A stretch of 64,000 nt of DNA from Microbacterium invictum (GTDB lineage: Bacteria > Actinomycetota > Actinomycetes > Actinomycetales > Microbacteriaceae), in contig NZ_JACIFH010000001.1 in the NCBI RefSeq assembly GCF_014197265.1, forward strand, positions 1,488,001 through 1,552,000. Direction: 5' to 3'. The notes beneath the pieces were generated by a model. The model did not search any database. It was not told where the DNA came from and was given only the letters and a program-made list of their open reading frames with translations. Positions 47,508 through 56,396 of this stretch are shown here, piece by piece (within the stretch, counting starts at the first letter, position 1; each line of letters opens with the position of its first letter). The position numbers were made by a program, and so were the translations under genes.

Positions 47508-48385
47508 CGCACCGACTCGCATGGCTGCGCCGCCTGTGGTCGTCGACCACGGGGCGGTTCGGTCTGATCATCGTGCTGACGGTGGGCGCCGTGGCGCTGG
47601 TCTCGGTGTTCTGGCTGCCGTTCGATCCGCGCCAGGTCGACATCTCCGCGCGCTGGCTGGGGCCGAGCTGGCCGCATCTGATGGGCACCGACGGCTCGGG
47701 GCGCGACATCCTCAGCCTCATCATGGCCGGCGCCCGCACCACGGTCTGGGTGGCGCTGGGCGCGGGCGTGATCGCCACGATCATCGGCATCCTGCTCGCC
47801 GCGCTCGGCGCCCTCACCGCCCGCTGGATGCGCGAATCGATCGCCGTCCTGGTCGACATCCTCATCGCATTCCCGGTACTCATCATCGCCATGATGATCT
47901 CCGCCGTGGCGGGCGGATCGCTGTGGGTCGTGATCCTCTCGGTCGGCATCGGCTTCGGCGTGAACGTCGCCCGTGTCACCCGGCCAGAGCTCCGCCGCGT
48001 GCTGCACAGCGACTTCGTCGTCGCGGGCCGGGCCTCGGGCCTCACGTCGTGGCAGAACCTGTGGCGGCACCTGTTCCCCAACGTGGCGCCGGTGTTCATC
48101 GTGCAGCTGTCGTGGGGCATGGCGGTCGCCGTGCTCGCCGAGGCGGGGCTGAGCTTCCTCGGCTTCGGCGCACCCGTCACCGAACCGTCGTGGGGCGTCC
48201 TGCTGAGCGAGCTGCAGGCCTACATCACCGTGCATCCGGTGTCGGTGATCTGGCCGGGCCTGGCGATCACCCTCACCGTGCTGGGCCTGAACCTGCTCGG
48301 CGACGCGCTGCGCGAGGCCACCGACCCGACCCTGTCGCGACGGCGCAGCGAGGCCGAGGCCCACGTGCCGGAGGTGGTCGCATGA
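47504..48385 (+). CDS. ABC transporter permease, DppC-like
   Basis: 293 residues. An N-terminal helix is followed by the GTDGSGRDILSLIMAGART motif of DppC/OppC and the EAA loop DFVVAGRASGLTSWQNLWRH. It is the second membrane subunit of the importer. The ATG overlaps the DppB-like stop and the stop overlaps the next ATG, both as ATGA. Confidence 0.95.
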   Translation: MTHRLAWLRRLWSSTTGRFGLIIVLTVGAVALVSVFWLPFDPRQVDISARWLGPSWPHLMGTDGSGRDILSLIMAGARTTVWVALGAGVIATIIGILLAALGALTARWMRESIAVLVDILIAFPVLIIAMMISAVAGGSLWVVILSVGIGFGVNVARVTRPELRRVLHSDFVVAGRASGLTSWQNLWRHLFPNVAPVFIVQLSWGMAVAVLAEAGLSFLGFGAPVTEPSWGVLLSELQAYITVHPVSVIWPGLAITLTVLGLNLLGDALREATDPTLSRRRSEAEAHVPEVVA

Positions 48386-49170
48386 CCCTCGAAGTGCGCG
48401 ACCTCGCCATCGAGATCGGCGGGCGCCGGGTCGTCGACGGCGTCTCGTTCGATGTGGCGGACGCCGCCCGTGTGGGACTCATCGGCGAGTCCGGCTCGGG
48501 AAAGTCGCTCACGGCGCTGGCGCTGCTCGGCCTGCTGCCCGAGGATGCCACGGCCCACGGCAGCATTCGCTGGAACGGCCAGGAGCTGATCGGGCTGCCT
48601 GACCGCGAACTGGCGGAGCTCCGCGGCGACGAGATCGGCATCGTGTTCCAGGAGCCGCGCACCGCGCTCAACCCGATCCGCACGGTCGGCAACCAGATCG
48701 GCGAGTCGCTGCGCATCCACGAGGGCATCGGCCGCCGCGCGGCGCGCGACCGTGCTGTCGCGGAAGCCGCCCGGGTGCACCTGCCCGCCCCCGAGCAGAT
48801 CGTCCGCCGCTACCCGCATCAGCTGTCGGGCGGACAGCGGCAGCGTGTCGCGATCGCGATGGCCCTCGCCTGCCGTCCCCGGTTGCTGATCGCCGACGAG
48901 CCGACCACGGCCCTCGACGTGACGATCCAGGCCGACATCCTCGACCTGCTGCGCGCGCTCGTGGCCGACGACGGCATGTCGCTCGTGTTCATCACGCACG
49001 ACCTGGCCGTGCTGTCGCAGGTCGCCACTCATGCCGTGGTGCTCGAAGAGGGCCGCGTGGTCGAGCAGGGGCCGATCTCGACGCTGCTGACCGCGCCGTC
49101 CTCTCCCGTCACGCAGGGACTGCTGCGCGATGCCACCGCGACCCTGTGGCGCCCGGGGGGTGCCCGATGA
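48382..49170 (+). CDS. ABC transporter ATP-binding protein, DppD-like
   Basis: 262 residues. Walker A GESGSGKS is near residue 34, the signature is [15 protein letters not shown], Walker B is [14 protein letters not shown] and the switch histidine is in FITHDLAV. The C-terminal oligopeptide-family extension is short. It pairs with the next ATPase to power the importer. Confidence 0.95.
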   Translation: MTLEVRDLAIEIGGRRVVDGVSFDVADAARVGLIGESGSGKSLTALALLGLLPEDATAHGSIRWNGQELIGLPDRELAELRGDEIGIVFQEPRTALNPIRTVGNQIGESLRIHEGIGRRAARDRAVAEAARVHLPAPEQIVRRYPHQLSGGQRQRVAIAMALACRPRLLIADEPTTALDVTIQADILDLLRALVADDGMSLVFITHDLAVLSQVATHAVVLEEGRVVEQGPISTLLTAPSSPVTQGLLRDATATLWRPGGAR

Positions 49171-49994
49171 GCGATCCCGGCACTCCTCTCATCCGCGGCC
49201 GCGGCCTGACCCGGCGGTTCCGCGCGCCGAGCACCCGGCTCGCCGAGCCGCGTCGCCACACGGTCGCCCTGGACGACGCCGACATCGACGTGCGCGAAGG
49301 GTCGTCGGTCGGCATCATCGGCGAATCGGGGTCGGGCAAGTCCACGCTGATCCGGCTGCTGCTGGGCTTGGACACCCCGAGCGCGGGCACCGTCGAGGTC
49401 GAGGGCCGCCCGGTCGACGCGACGGCGGGCGCCCGGTCGCTGCACTGGCTGCGAGGGGCCACCGGCATCGTGTTCCAAGACCCCTACGCCTCGCTCGACC
49501 CGCGGATGAGCATCGGCCGCATCATCGCCGAGCCGCTGTGGGCGCTGGGTATCGAGGGCGACCGTCGCGCGCGGGTGCGCGAGGTCCTCACGAGTGTCGG
49601 ACTCGAGCCCGAGATGGCCGGCCGCTTCCCTCACGAATTCTCCGGGGGGCAGCGACAGCGCATCGCGCTCGCCCGCGCGATCGTGCACCGCCCACGGGTG
49701 CTGGTCGGCGACGAGCCGCTGTCGGCCCTGGATGTGACCGTGCGGGCGCAGATCCTCCAACTGCTGCGCGAGCTGCGGGAGACCGAGCGGATGACGCTGG
49801 TGCTCGTCTCCCACGACATCGGCATCGTGCAGAACCTGTGCGATGAGGTCATCGTCATGAAGGACGGCCGGATCGTCGAGGAGGGCCCCACCGAGAAGGT
49901 GCTGCTGGAGCCTCAGGTCGCCTACACGCGCCGCCTGCTGGCATCCATCCCCGTCATCGATCCGCGCGGACACGATGTCACCGGCGGGCACTAG
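49167..49994 (+). CDS. ABC transporter ATP-binding protein, DppF-like
   Basis: 275 residues. Walker [11 protein letters not shown]-loop VFQDPYASLDPRMSIGRII, signature FSGGQRQRIALARA, Walker B VLVGDEPLSALDVT and switch LVSHDIGIV are intact. It ends the five-gene importer operon, starting in an ATGA overlap. The next gene begins 11 bases later but has its own leaderless-type -10 box within this gene's end. Confidence 0.95.
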   Translation: MSDPGTPLIRGRGLTRRFRAPSTRLAEPRRHTVALDDADIDVREGSSVGIIGESGSGKSTLIRLLLGLDTPSAGTVEVEGRPVDATAGARSLHWLRGATGIVFQDPYASLDPRMSIGRIIAEPLWALGIEGDRRARVREVLTSVGLEPEMAGRFPHEFSGGQRQRIALARAIVHRPRVLVGDEPLSALDVTVRAQILQLLRELRETERMTLVLVSHDIGIVQNLCDEVIVMKDGRIVEEGPTEKVLLEPQVAYTRRLLASIPVIDPRGHDVTGGH

Positions 49995-50004
49995 CCTGAC
50001 CGCT

Positions 50005-51063
50005 ATGCGCGCGATCATCCCCGAGTACCTGCTGGCCCGCCTCGCCGTCGCCCAGCAGCCGCATCTCGCCCGTGCCGCCGAGGCCGCTCGCAAGACGCTG
50101 GCCGCTCCACGCGACTATCGTCCGGACCGCGCGCGGTTCGAACTGTCGGTCGACGGCGACGCGCTGGTGGTCGAGGCCTCGCCCGCCCCCGACCGCGTCA
50201 TCTCCGACGCGCACAACCGCGAGACGCTGCCCGGTGTGCGGGTGCGCGGCGAAGACGATCCGCCCACCGGCGACGTCTCGGCCGACGAGGCGTTCGACGG
50301 GCTCGGAGTGACGTTCGACTTCTTCTGGGATGCCTTCGGCCGCCGGTCGGTCGACGCGGTGGGAGGCACCCTCGCCGCGACCGTGCACTACGGCGACCTC
50401 TACGACAACGCGTTCTGGAACGGCGAGCGCATGGTGTTCGGCGACGGCGACGGCGAGGTCTTCGCCGGGTTCACGGGGTCGCTCACCGTCATCGCCCACG
50501 AGCTCACCCACGGCATCGTCGAGCACTCCGGCGGCCTGGTGTACCGCGGCCAGTCAGGCGCCCTCAACGAGTCCATCGCCGACGTGTTCGGCGCTCTGAC
50601 CGAGCAGCATCACCTCGGGCACACCGCCGCCGAGGCGACCTGGCTCATCGGCGCGGGGATCTTCACCGACGCGGTGACCGGCGACGCGCTGCGGTCGATG
50701 AGCGCGCCGGGCACCGCCTACGACGACGACGTCCTGGGGCGCGACCCGCAGCCCGGACATATGCGGGACTACGTCGACACCGCGGCCGACAACGGCGGCG
50801 TGCACATCAACTCCGGCATCCCGAATCGTGCCTTCCACCTGACGGCGACCGCGCTCGGCGGGCACGCGTGGGAGCGCGCGGGGCGCATCTGGTACGCGAC
50901 GCTGACCGGGGGGTTCCTGAACCCGTTGATCGATTTTGCGGGGTTCGCGGCGGCCACCCTGCAGGCCGCCGCGCAGGAGTACGGTGAGGACTCGGAGGAA
51001 GTCGCCGCCGTCCGGGCCGCGTGGGTCGGCGTCGGCGTGATCGATGATGACCAGGGCGCCTGA
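50005..51063 (+). CDS. Cytosolic M4 (thermolysin/protealysin-like) metalloprotease
   Basis: 352 residues with no signal peptide. Zinc and catalytic residues are complete: HELTH with H165, E166 and H169, the third ligand E189 in ALNESIADVFG, and the catalytic histidine H267 in DNGGVHINSGI. A short N-terminal propeptide-like segment begins IPEYLLARLA, as in protealysin. The start is supported by a TAGCCT box seven bases before the ATG. The gene for an emfourin-type inhibitor overlaps its 3-prime end by 20 bases. Protealysin-like enzymes act inside cells or are released during host interaction; the target here is unknown. Confidence 0.93.
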   Translation: MRAIIPEYLLARLAVAQQPHLARAAEAARKTLAAPRDYRPDRARFELSVDGDALVVEASPAPDRVISDAHNRETLPGVRVRGEDDPPTGDVSADEAFDGLGVTFDFFWDAFGRRSVDAVGGTLAATVHYGDLYDNAFWNGERMVFGDGDGEVFAGFTGSLTVIAHELTHGIVEHSGGLVYRGQSGALNESIADVFGALTEQHHLGHTAAEATWLIGAGIFTDAVTGDALRSMSAPGTAYDDDVLGRDPQPGHMRDYVDTAADNGGVHINSGIPNRAFHLTATALGGHAWERAGRIWYATLTGGFLNPLIDFAGFAAATLQAAAQEYGEDSEEVAAVRAAWVGVGVIDDDQGA

Positions 51064-51457
51064 GCCGAACGAAGACCCCGCACCCGGGCCGAATCCCGGC
51101 CGCACCGCCGAGGTGGCCGTCACCGTCGTGCGCACGGGCGGCTTCGCGGGGATCGGCCGCCGGTGGCGGATCGAGGCGGATGCCGGTGACGCCCGCTTCT
51201 GGGTGCAGCTCATCGAGCGGTGCCCATGGGATCGTTGTGAAGCCGGCCCGGCAGACCCCCTCGGCGCCGACCGGTTCACCTGGGAGATCTCGGCCGCGCA
51301 CGGGGCCGACGAGCACCGGGCGGAGCTCGCCGAGCAGCAGGTGCGCGGACCCTGGCGCGAGCTCATCGACGCCGTACGAGACGCCACCGCGCCGCCCGAC
51401 GGCACCACCCCGGCCCCCGCCCGCCCGGGGCCGTCAGCCGCGCCGGCCGAACAGTGA
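51044..51457 (+). CDS. Protealysin inhibitor emfourin
   Basis: 137 residues. The emfourin core is recognisable: VAVTVVRTGGFAGIGRRWRIEAD, then ARFWVQLIERCPWD and a central TWEIS strand. Emfourin-like proteins bind and block co-encoded M4 proteases. The C-terminal 30 residues are Pro/Ala-rich. It starts 20 bases inside the protease gene and overlaps the convergent GNAT gene at its 3-prime end by 24 bases. The protein is small and lacks a signal peptide, matching an intracellular toxin-antitoxin-like control of the protease. Confidence 0.86.
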   Translation: MMTRAPEPNEDPAPGPNPGRTAEVAVTVVRTGGFAGIGRRWRIEADAGDARFWVQLIERCPWDRCEAGPADPLGADRFTWEISAAHGADEHRAELAEQQVRGPWRELIDAVRDATAPPDGTTPAPARPGPSAAPAEQ

Positions 51458-52051
51458 CTTCTTCTTCTTCTGCGGTGTGAGCGACTTCTGCAGGTAGATC
51501 GTGCCCAGCCAGCGTCCGAACTTGAACCCGACCCGGCCCATGCGCCCGACCTCGGTGAAGCCGAGCTTCTCGTGCAGCGCGACCGATCCCTCGGCGCCCT
51601 TGTCGCTGATCACCGCGACCATCTCACGGATGCCGAGCTTCTCGCACTCGGCGATGAGCGCCTCCAGCAACGCGCGCCCGAGGCCCTTTCCGGTCGCGGC
51701 CTGGCCGAGGTAGATCGAGTTCTCGACCGTGTAGCGGTATCCGGACTTGCCGGTCCAGGGGCTGACGAGACCGTAGCCGAGCACCTGCCCGGACGGTGAA
51801 ACGGCGACGAGGAACGGCATGCCGATCTTCTCCAGGTGGTCGAACTTCTCCACCCATTGCCGGTGCGACCACCTCTTCTCGTCGAAGGTGACGACCGAAT
51901 TGGTCACGTAGTAGTTGTAGATCTCGCGGATGTCGGGCACGTCCGAGCGCTCGGCAGGACGGATCTCGAACGAGAACGGCGTCTCGGGTGCGGGGGTACG
52001 GCGGAGGTGACGCGGCAGACGGCGACGGTCGCGGTCTTCTCCCTCGAGCAT
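51434..52051 (-). CDS. GNAT N-acetyltransferase (phosphinothricin/methionine-sulfoximine type)
   Basis: 205 residues. The N-terminal EIYNYYVTNSVVTFDEKRW and the acetyl-CoA loop QAATGKGLGRALLEALI are typical of the Pat/MddA branch, which acetylates phosphinothricin, methionine sulfoximine or similar amino acids; HEKLGFTEVGRMGRVGFKFGRWL follows. A basic N-terminal leader of about 28 residues and a KKKKS tail are extra. A TACGCT box lies six bases before the ATG at 52051, so leaderless transcription is likely. The true substrate is not proven. Confidence 0.86.
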   Translation of the reverse strand: MLEGEDRDRRRLPRHLRRTPAPETPFSFEIRPAERSDVPDIREIYNYYVTNSVVTFDEKRWSHRQWVEKFDHLEKIGMPFLVAVSPSGQVLGYGLVSPWTGKSGYRYTVENSIYLGQAATGKGLGRALLEALIAECEKLGIREMVAVISDKGAEGSVALHEKLGFTEVGRMGRVGFKFGRWLGTIYLQKSLTPQKKKKSLFGRRG

Positions 52052-52055
52052 GGAT

Positions 52056-52763
52056 TCAGCGTAATGGGCCCACGTGCCAGTCCACCGGTGCGGCACCCTG
52101 CTGCGCGAGCAGATCGTTGGCGCGCGAGAACGGTCGCGACCCGAAGAAGCCGCGGCGGGCCGACAGCGGTGAGGGGTGCGCCGACTCGATCAGGGGCGTG
52201 GTGCCCAGCAGGGGCTTCAAGCCCGCGGCATCCCTCCCCCACAGGATCGCCACCAGCGGCCGTTCGCGGGCCACGAGGGTGCCGATCGCATGATCGGTCA
52301 CCTTCTCCCACCCCCATCCGCGGTGGGATGCCGGGGTCGCCGGCGCCACGGTCAGCACCCGGTTGAGCAGCATGACGCCCTGATCGCTCCAGGCCGACAG
52401 GTCGCCGTGCGCGGCGGGCGCGATGCCGAGATCGGCTTCGAGCTCCTGGTAGATGTTGCCGAGACTGCGCGGGAGAGCGCGCACATGCCGATCGACCGCG
52501 AACGACAGCCCGATGGGGTGACCCGGCGTCGGGTAGGGATCCTGGCCGACGATCAGCACCTTGACCTCGTCCATCGGACGCGAGAACGCCCTGAGCACGT
52601 GGTCACCGGCCGGAAGGTAGCTCCTGCCGGCCGCGGTCTCGGCGCGCAGCCGCTCGCCGAGCGCGGCGATGTCGGGGGCGACCGGTGCCAGCGCAGTCGC
52701 CCACTGCGGGTCGATGAGCCCCGCCTCACCGAGCTCTTCCAGGCTCCGCGCCATCGGCGTCAT
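52056..52763 (-). CDS. ung: Uracil-DNA glycosylase
   Basis: 235 residues, family 1 UDG. It removes uracil from DNA, the first step of base excision repair. The water-activating loop [11 protein letters not shown] contains D75, the NxxL-type [10 protein letters not shown] segment and the [11 protein letters not shown] loop with its catalytic histidine are intact. The ATG at 52763 is used; another ATG at 52754 is possible. Confidence 0.95.
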   Translation of the reverse strand: MTPMARSLEELGEAGLIDPQWATALAPVAPDIAALGERLRAETAAGRSYLPAGDHVLRAFSRPMDEVKVLIVGQDPYPTPGHPIGLSFAVDRHVRALPRSLGNIYQELEADLGIAPAAHGDLSAWSDQGVMLLNRVLTVAPATPASHRGWGWEKVTDHAIGTLVARERPLVAILWGRDAAGLKPLLGTTPLIESAHPSPLSARRGFFGSRPFSRANDLLAQQGAAPVDWHVGPLR

Positions 52764-52769
52764 CCCGCG

Positions 52770-53552
52770 TCAGCGGTCGAGCTTCGGACGCAGGGGTCCG
52801 CGCGCGAGCAGATGCTGCGCGGACTGGGCGACCGGGCGCATCGTGATGAGGTCGAGGTTGACGTGGCCCGGCGCGTTCAGGGCATAGACGATGACGTCGG
52901 CGACGTCCTCGGCGGTGAGCGGGTTCGCCACGCCCTCGTAGACGCGTTCGGCCGCAGCCTTGTCGCCACCCAGCCGATTGAGGGTGAACTCGTCGGTGTG
53001 CACCATGCCCGGCGCGACTTCGACGACCCGGATCGGCTCGCCGTTCAGTTCGAGACGCAGCGCGCGGGCGAGCATCGACTCGGCCGCCTTGGCCGCGTTG
53101 TAGCCGGCTCCACCCGGGTAGGCGGTCTGCGCGGCCGTCGAGGTGACGTAGACGGTGTCGGCGTGGCCGCCGTCGGCGGCCGCCTCCCGCAGCAGCGGGA
53201 GCAGGGCCGCGGTCACCAGCTGCGCCGACAGGACGTTGACCTCGAACATCCACTGCCAGTCGGCGGGGTCGCCGTTCTCGACCCGCTGGGTTCCGCGCGC
53301 GCCACCGGCGACGTGGACCAGTGCGTGGACCGGCCCGGAGTCCGCCAGGTGCTGCGCGAGCGCATCGACATCGGCCTGCTGGGTGAGGTCTGCGGCGAAC
53401 GACGCCGACCCGACCTCGGCATCGAGTGCGGCCAGCCGCTCACCGCGTCGCGCGACGCCGACGACGTCCCACCCGGTGGCGCGCAATGAGCGGACCACCG
53501 CCTCGCCGATCCCCGAGCTCGCACCCGTCACCACTGCACGTCTGGTCGTCAT
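52770..53552 (-). CDS. Short-chain dehydrogenase/reductase
   Basis: 260 residues, classical SDR. Cofactor motif TGASSGIG is at 9-16 and AADLTQQ follows. The active-site motif is YNAAK (Y and K), with the serine of TSTAAQTA upstream; the NNAG region is changed to HVAGG. It is similar to NADP-dependent enzymes of the YdfG/serine-dehydrogenase type, but the substrate is unknown. A TAGCGT box lies exactly six bases before the ATG. Confidence 0.9.
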   Translation of the reverse strand: MTTRRAVVTGASSGIGEAVVRSLRATGWDVVGVARRGERLAALDAEVGSASFAADLTQQADVDALAQHLADSGPVHALVHVAGGARGTQRVENGDPADWQWMFEVNVLSAQLVTAALLPLLREAAADGGHADTVYVTSTAAQTAYPGGAGYNAAKAAESMLARALRLELNGEPIRVVEVAPGMVHTDEFTLNRLGGDKAAAERVYEGVANPLTAEDVADVIVYALNAPGHVNLDLITMRPVAQSAQHLLARGPLRPKLDR

Positions 53553-53619
53553 GCCCCCACGCTACCCACGCCGGCGACGGAATTCCCGCCTCACCGGGAG
53601 CGAGTCGCGCTCCGAGAAG

Positions 53620-53629
53620 GTTACGTAAC
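53620..53629. promoter_or_regulatory. Palindrome upstream of the metY promoter
   Basis: GTTACGTAAC is a perfect 10-base palindrome 12 bases upstream of the putative -35 box of metY. Its position suits an operator or activator site. No regulator can be named. Confidence 0.4.
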
Positions 53630-53641
53630 ATTTCCCACACC

Positions 53642-53670
53642 TTGGTTCCGCCGGTCGCGTTGCCTACCGT
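53642..53670 (+). promoter_or_regulatory. Putative metY promoter
   Basis: TTGGTT (53642-53647) and TACCGT (53665-53670) are separated by 17 bases, a standard sigma-A-type layout. The start would be near 53677, leaving a leader of about 45 bases, too short for a SAM riboswitch. Confidence 0.5.
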
Positions 53671-53721
53671 CTAGTGAGCGACCGCATCCGACCGTCGCAG
53701 GGAAACTCAGGGGAGTCCGAT

Positions 53722-55044
53722 ATGTCCGCACCCGAGAACTGGCGCTTCGAGACCAAGCAGATCCACACCGGCGCCGCGCCGGACCCGGTCACCAAGGCTC
53801 GCGCCACGCCGATCTACCAGACCACGTCGTACGTGTTCGACAACACCGAGCACGCCGCGAACCTGTTCGCGCTGGCCGAATTCGGCAACATCTACACCCG
53901 CATCCAGAACCCGACCCAGGACGTCGTCGAGCAGCGGGTCGCCGCGCTCGAAGGCGGCACCGGTGCGCTGCTGCTGGCCAGCGGCCAGGCAGCGTCGACG
54001 TTCTCGGTGCTCAACATCGCGCAGGCCGGCGACCACATCGTCTCGTCGAGCTCGATCTACGGCGGCACGTACAACCTGTTCAAGTACACGCTGGCCAAGC
54101 TCGGCATCGAGGTCACCTTCGTCGAGAACCAGGACGACGCCGAGGAGTGGCGTCGCGCGGTCCGTCCGAACACGAAGCTCTTCTTCGCCGAGACCATCGG
54201 CAACCCGAAGATCAACGTCCTCGACATCCGCACGGTCGCCGACATCGCGCACGAGGCGGGCGTGCCGCTGATCGTCGACAACACGATCGCGACCCCGTTC
54301 CTGATCCGCCCGATCGAGCACGGCGCCGACATCGTCCTGCACTCGGCGACCAAGTTCCTCGGCGGCCACGGCACCACCATCGGCGGCGTCATCGTCGACG
54401 GCGGCACGTTCGAGTGGTCGAAGAACGTCGACAAGTTCCCCGGCCTGACCGAGCCCGACCCCTCGTACCACGGCGCGTCGTACACGACCGCGGTCGGCGA
54501 CGGCCTCGCCTACATCATCAAGGCCCGCGTGCAGCTGCTGCGCGACCTCGGCGCGGCCATCTCGCCCAACAGCGCGTGGCTGCTGATCCAGGGCATCGAG
54601 ACGCTGTCGCTGCGCATCGAGCGTCACGTGCAGAACGCGCAGGAGATCGCCGAGTGGCTCGAGAACCGCGATGACATCGCCTCGGTGAACTACTCGGGCC
54701 TGCCCACGTCGCCCTGGTACGCCGCGGCGAACACCTACGCCCCGAAGGGCGTCGGCGCGGTGCTGTCGTTCGAGCTCAAGGGTGGCGTCGAGGCGGGCCG
54801 CGAATTCGTGAACTCGCTGAACCTGTTCAGCCACCTGGCGAACATCGGCGACGTGCGCTCGCTCGTGATCCACCCGGCATCCACCACGCACTCGCAGCTG
54901 ACCCCCGAGCAGCAGCTCACCGCCGGCGTCACGCCGGGCCTGGTGCGCCTGTCGGTCGGTCTCGAGAACATCGACGATCTGAAGGCCGATCTGGAGCACG
55001 CCCTCGTCGCCGCGCGCCGCGTCTCGGACGCCGCCCGCGCCTGA
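53722..55044 (+). CDS. metY: O-acetylhomoserine sulfhydrylase
   Basis: 440 residues from the ATG at 53722, with AGGGGAG upstream. It makes homocysteine from O-acetylhomoserine and sulfide, using PLP. The Schiff-base lysine is K211 in LHSATKFLGGHG; the N-terminal TTSYVFDNTEHAANLF and YTRIQNPTQ are diagnostic of this long Cys/Met-metabolism subgroup. A strong hairpin follows, then metX, whose product makes the O-acetylhomoserine. Together with hom in this window they give direct sulfhydrylation. Confidence 0.96.
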   Translation: MSAPENWRFETKQIHTGAAPDPVTKARATPIYQTTSYVFDNTEHAANLFALAEFGNIYTRIQNPTQDVVEQRVAALEGGTGALLLASGQAASTFSVLNIAQAGDHIVSSSSIYGGTYNLFKYTLAKLGIEVTFVENQDDAEEWRRAVRPNTKLFFAETIGNPKINVLDIRTVADIAHEAGVPLIVDNTIATPFLIRPIEHGADIVLHSATKFLGGHGTTIGGVIVDGGTFEWSKNVDKFPGLTEPDPSYHGASYTTAVGDGLAYIIKARVQLLRDLGAAISPNSAWLLIQGIETLSLRIERHVQNAQEIAEWLENRDDIASVNYSGLPTSPWYAAANTYAPKGVGAVLSFELKGGVEAGREFVNSLNLFSHLANIGDVRSLVIHPASTTHSQLTPEQQLTAGVTPGLVRLSVGLENIDDLKADLEHALVAARRVSDAARA

Positions 55045-55062
55045 CCCCGCACACCATCCACG

Positions 55063-55102
55063 AGAGCACCCGGCCGCCGGAACAACGGCGGCCGGGTGCT
55101 CT
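55063..55102 (+). terminator. Terminator between metY and metX
   Basis: Perfect 16-base arms (55063-55078 and 55087-55102) with an 8-base loop lie about 20 bases after the metY stop, followed by GTCGTT. metX has its own leaderless-type -10 box, so the two genes are separate units. Confidence 0.85.
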
Positions 55103-55192
55103 GTCGTTCACGGGGTGTCCCCTGGCGCCCGGTGTGGAGGCGGCGGCGTAACACGGGGCCCGGAGTCCACCCCGACCCGGGACAATGGAGAC

Positions 55193-56395
55193 ATGGACTG
55201 GCAGACCTCCGAAGACACGGTGCCCAGCGCGCCGATCACGGAGGCCGACGCCCGGCAGTTGCTGGGGCGTCCTCCGGCCACCGGTGCCTGGCGTGACGGC
55301 GACCCGGTCGGCGAGCGCCTGTTCGCGGCATCCGGCCCCTTCCGTACCGAGGGCGGCCGTGAGCTGCCCGGCATCCGTCTCGCGTATGAGACGTGGGGCG
55401 AGCTGAACGCCGCTCGCGACAACGCGGTGCTCATCGCGCACGCGCTCACCGGCGACAGCCACGTCCGCGGGGTGGCCGGTCCTGGGCACCCGACCGATGG
55501 CTGGTGGGGCGATGTGGTCGGCCCGGGCGGTGCGATCGACACCGACCGGTGGTTCGTCGTCGCGCCGAACATGCTGGGTGGATGCCAGGGCTCGACCGGC
55601 CCGTCCTCCATCGCGCCCGACGGCTACGAGTGGGCCGCGCGCTTCCCGTATCTGACCATCCGCGACCAGGTGGCCGCGCAGGTGCGCCTGGCCGACGCGC
55701 TCGGCATCGACGCGTGGGCCGGGGTCGTGGGCGGATCGATGGGCGGCATGCACGCGCTGGAGTGGGGCGTGACCCACCCCGAGCGCGTGCGGCGGCTTGC
55801 CGTGCTGTCGGCCCCGCCGGTGACGACGGCCGACCAGATCGCGCACAACTCGCTGCAGCTGGCGACGATCCAGATGGACCCGAGGTTCCACGGCGGCGAG
55901 TACTACGACGCCGGTGACGGCGACGGCCCGCACCGTGGCCTGTCGATCGCGCGGCGCGCGGCGATGCTCAGCTACCGCAGCGACACCGAGCTGAACCAGC
56001 GGTTCAGCCGCACGTGGCAGTCCGGCAAGAGTCCGCTCGGGCACGGCGGCCGGTTCGCCGTCGAGAGCTACCTCGACTTCCACGGCAACAAGTTCACCCG
56101 CCGCTTCGACGCCAACTCGTACATCACCCTCGTCGAGGCCATGAACTCGCACGACATCGGACGCGACCGCGGCGGTGTCGAAGACGCCCTGGCGCGCGTC
56201 ACCGCCCGCACGCTGATCGTCGGGGTCGACAGCGACCGCCTGTTCCCGCTCGACGGCCAGCAGCGCATCGCCCGCGGCATCGGCTCTACGATCGACGACG
56301 GCGCGGCGGTGCTGGCCAGCGACTTCGGCCACGACGGCTTCCTCATCGAGAAGGCCGCCGTCGGCGCGCACCTGCGGCGCCTGTTCGCAGACTGA
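55193..56395 (+). CDS. metX: Homoserine O-acetyltransferase
   Basis: 400 residues, alpha/beta-hydrolase fold. It acetylates homoserine with acetyl-CoA for methionine synthesis. The nucleophile S182 sits in VVGGSMGGMHALEW; the catalytic aspartate and histidine are in GVDSDRLFP and GHDGFLIE. The N-terminal LAYETWGELN and ALTGDSH are typical. GACAAT lies exactly six bases before the ATG, while GGAG lies only two bases away, too close for a normal ribosome-binding site. Its stop is one base from the convergent NUDIX stop. Confidence 0.95.
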   Translation: MDWQTSEDTVPSAPITEADARQLLGRPPATGAWRDGDPVGERLFAASGPFRTEGGRELPGIRLAYETWGELNAARDNAVLIAHALTGDSHVRGVAGPGHPTDGWWGDVVGPGGAIDTDRWFVVAPNMLGGCQGSTGPSSIAPDGYEWAARFPYLTIRDQVAAQVRLADALGIDAWAGVVGGSMGGMHALEWGVTHPERVRRLAVLSAPPVTTADQIAHNSLQLATIQMDPRFHGGEYYDAGDGDGPHRGLSIARRAAMLSYRSDTELNQRFSRTWQSGKSPLGHGGRFAVESYLDFHGNKFTRRFDANSYITLVEAMNSHDIGRDRGGVEDALARVTARTLIVGVDSDRLFPLDGQQRIARGIGSTIDDGAAVLASDFGHDGFLIEKAAVGAHLRRLFAD

Positions 56396-56396
56396 C

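Noticed and set aside
53671..53721. SAM riboswitch upstream of metY
   Set aside because: The leader between the predicted transcription start and the ATG is only about 45 bases, and no aptamer-like conserved blocks are present.
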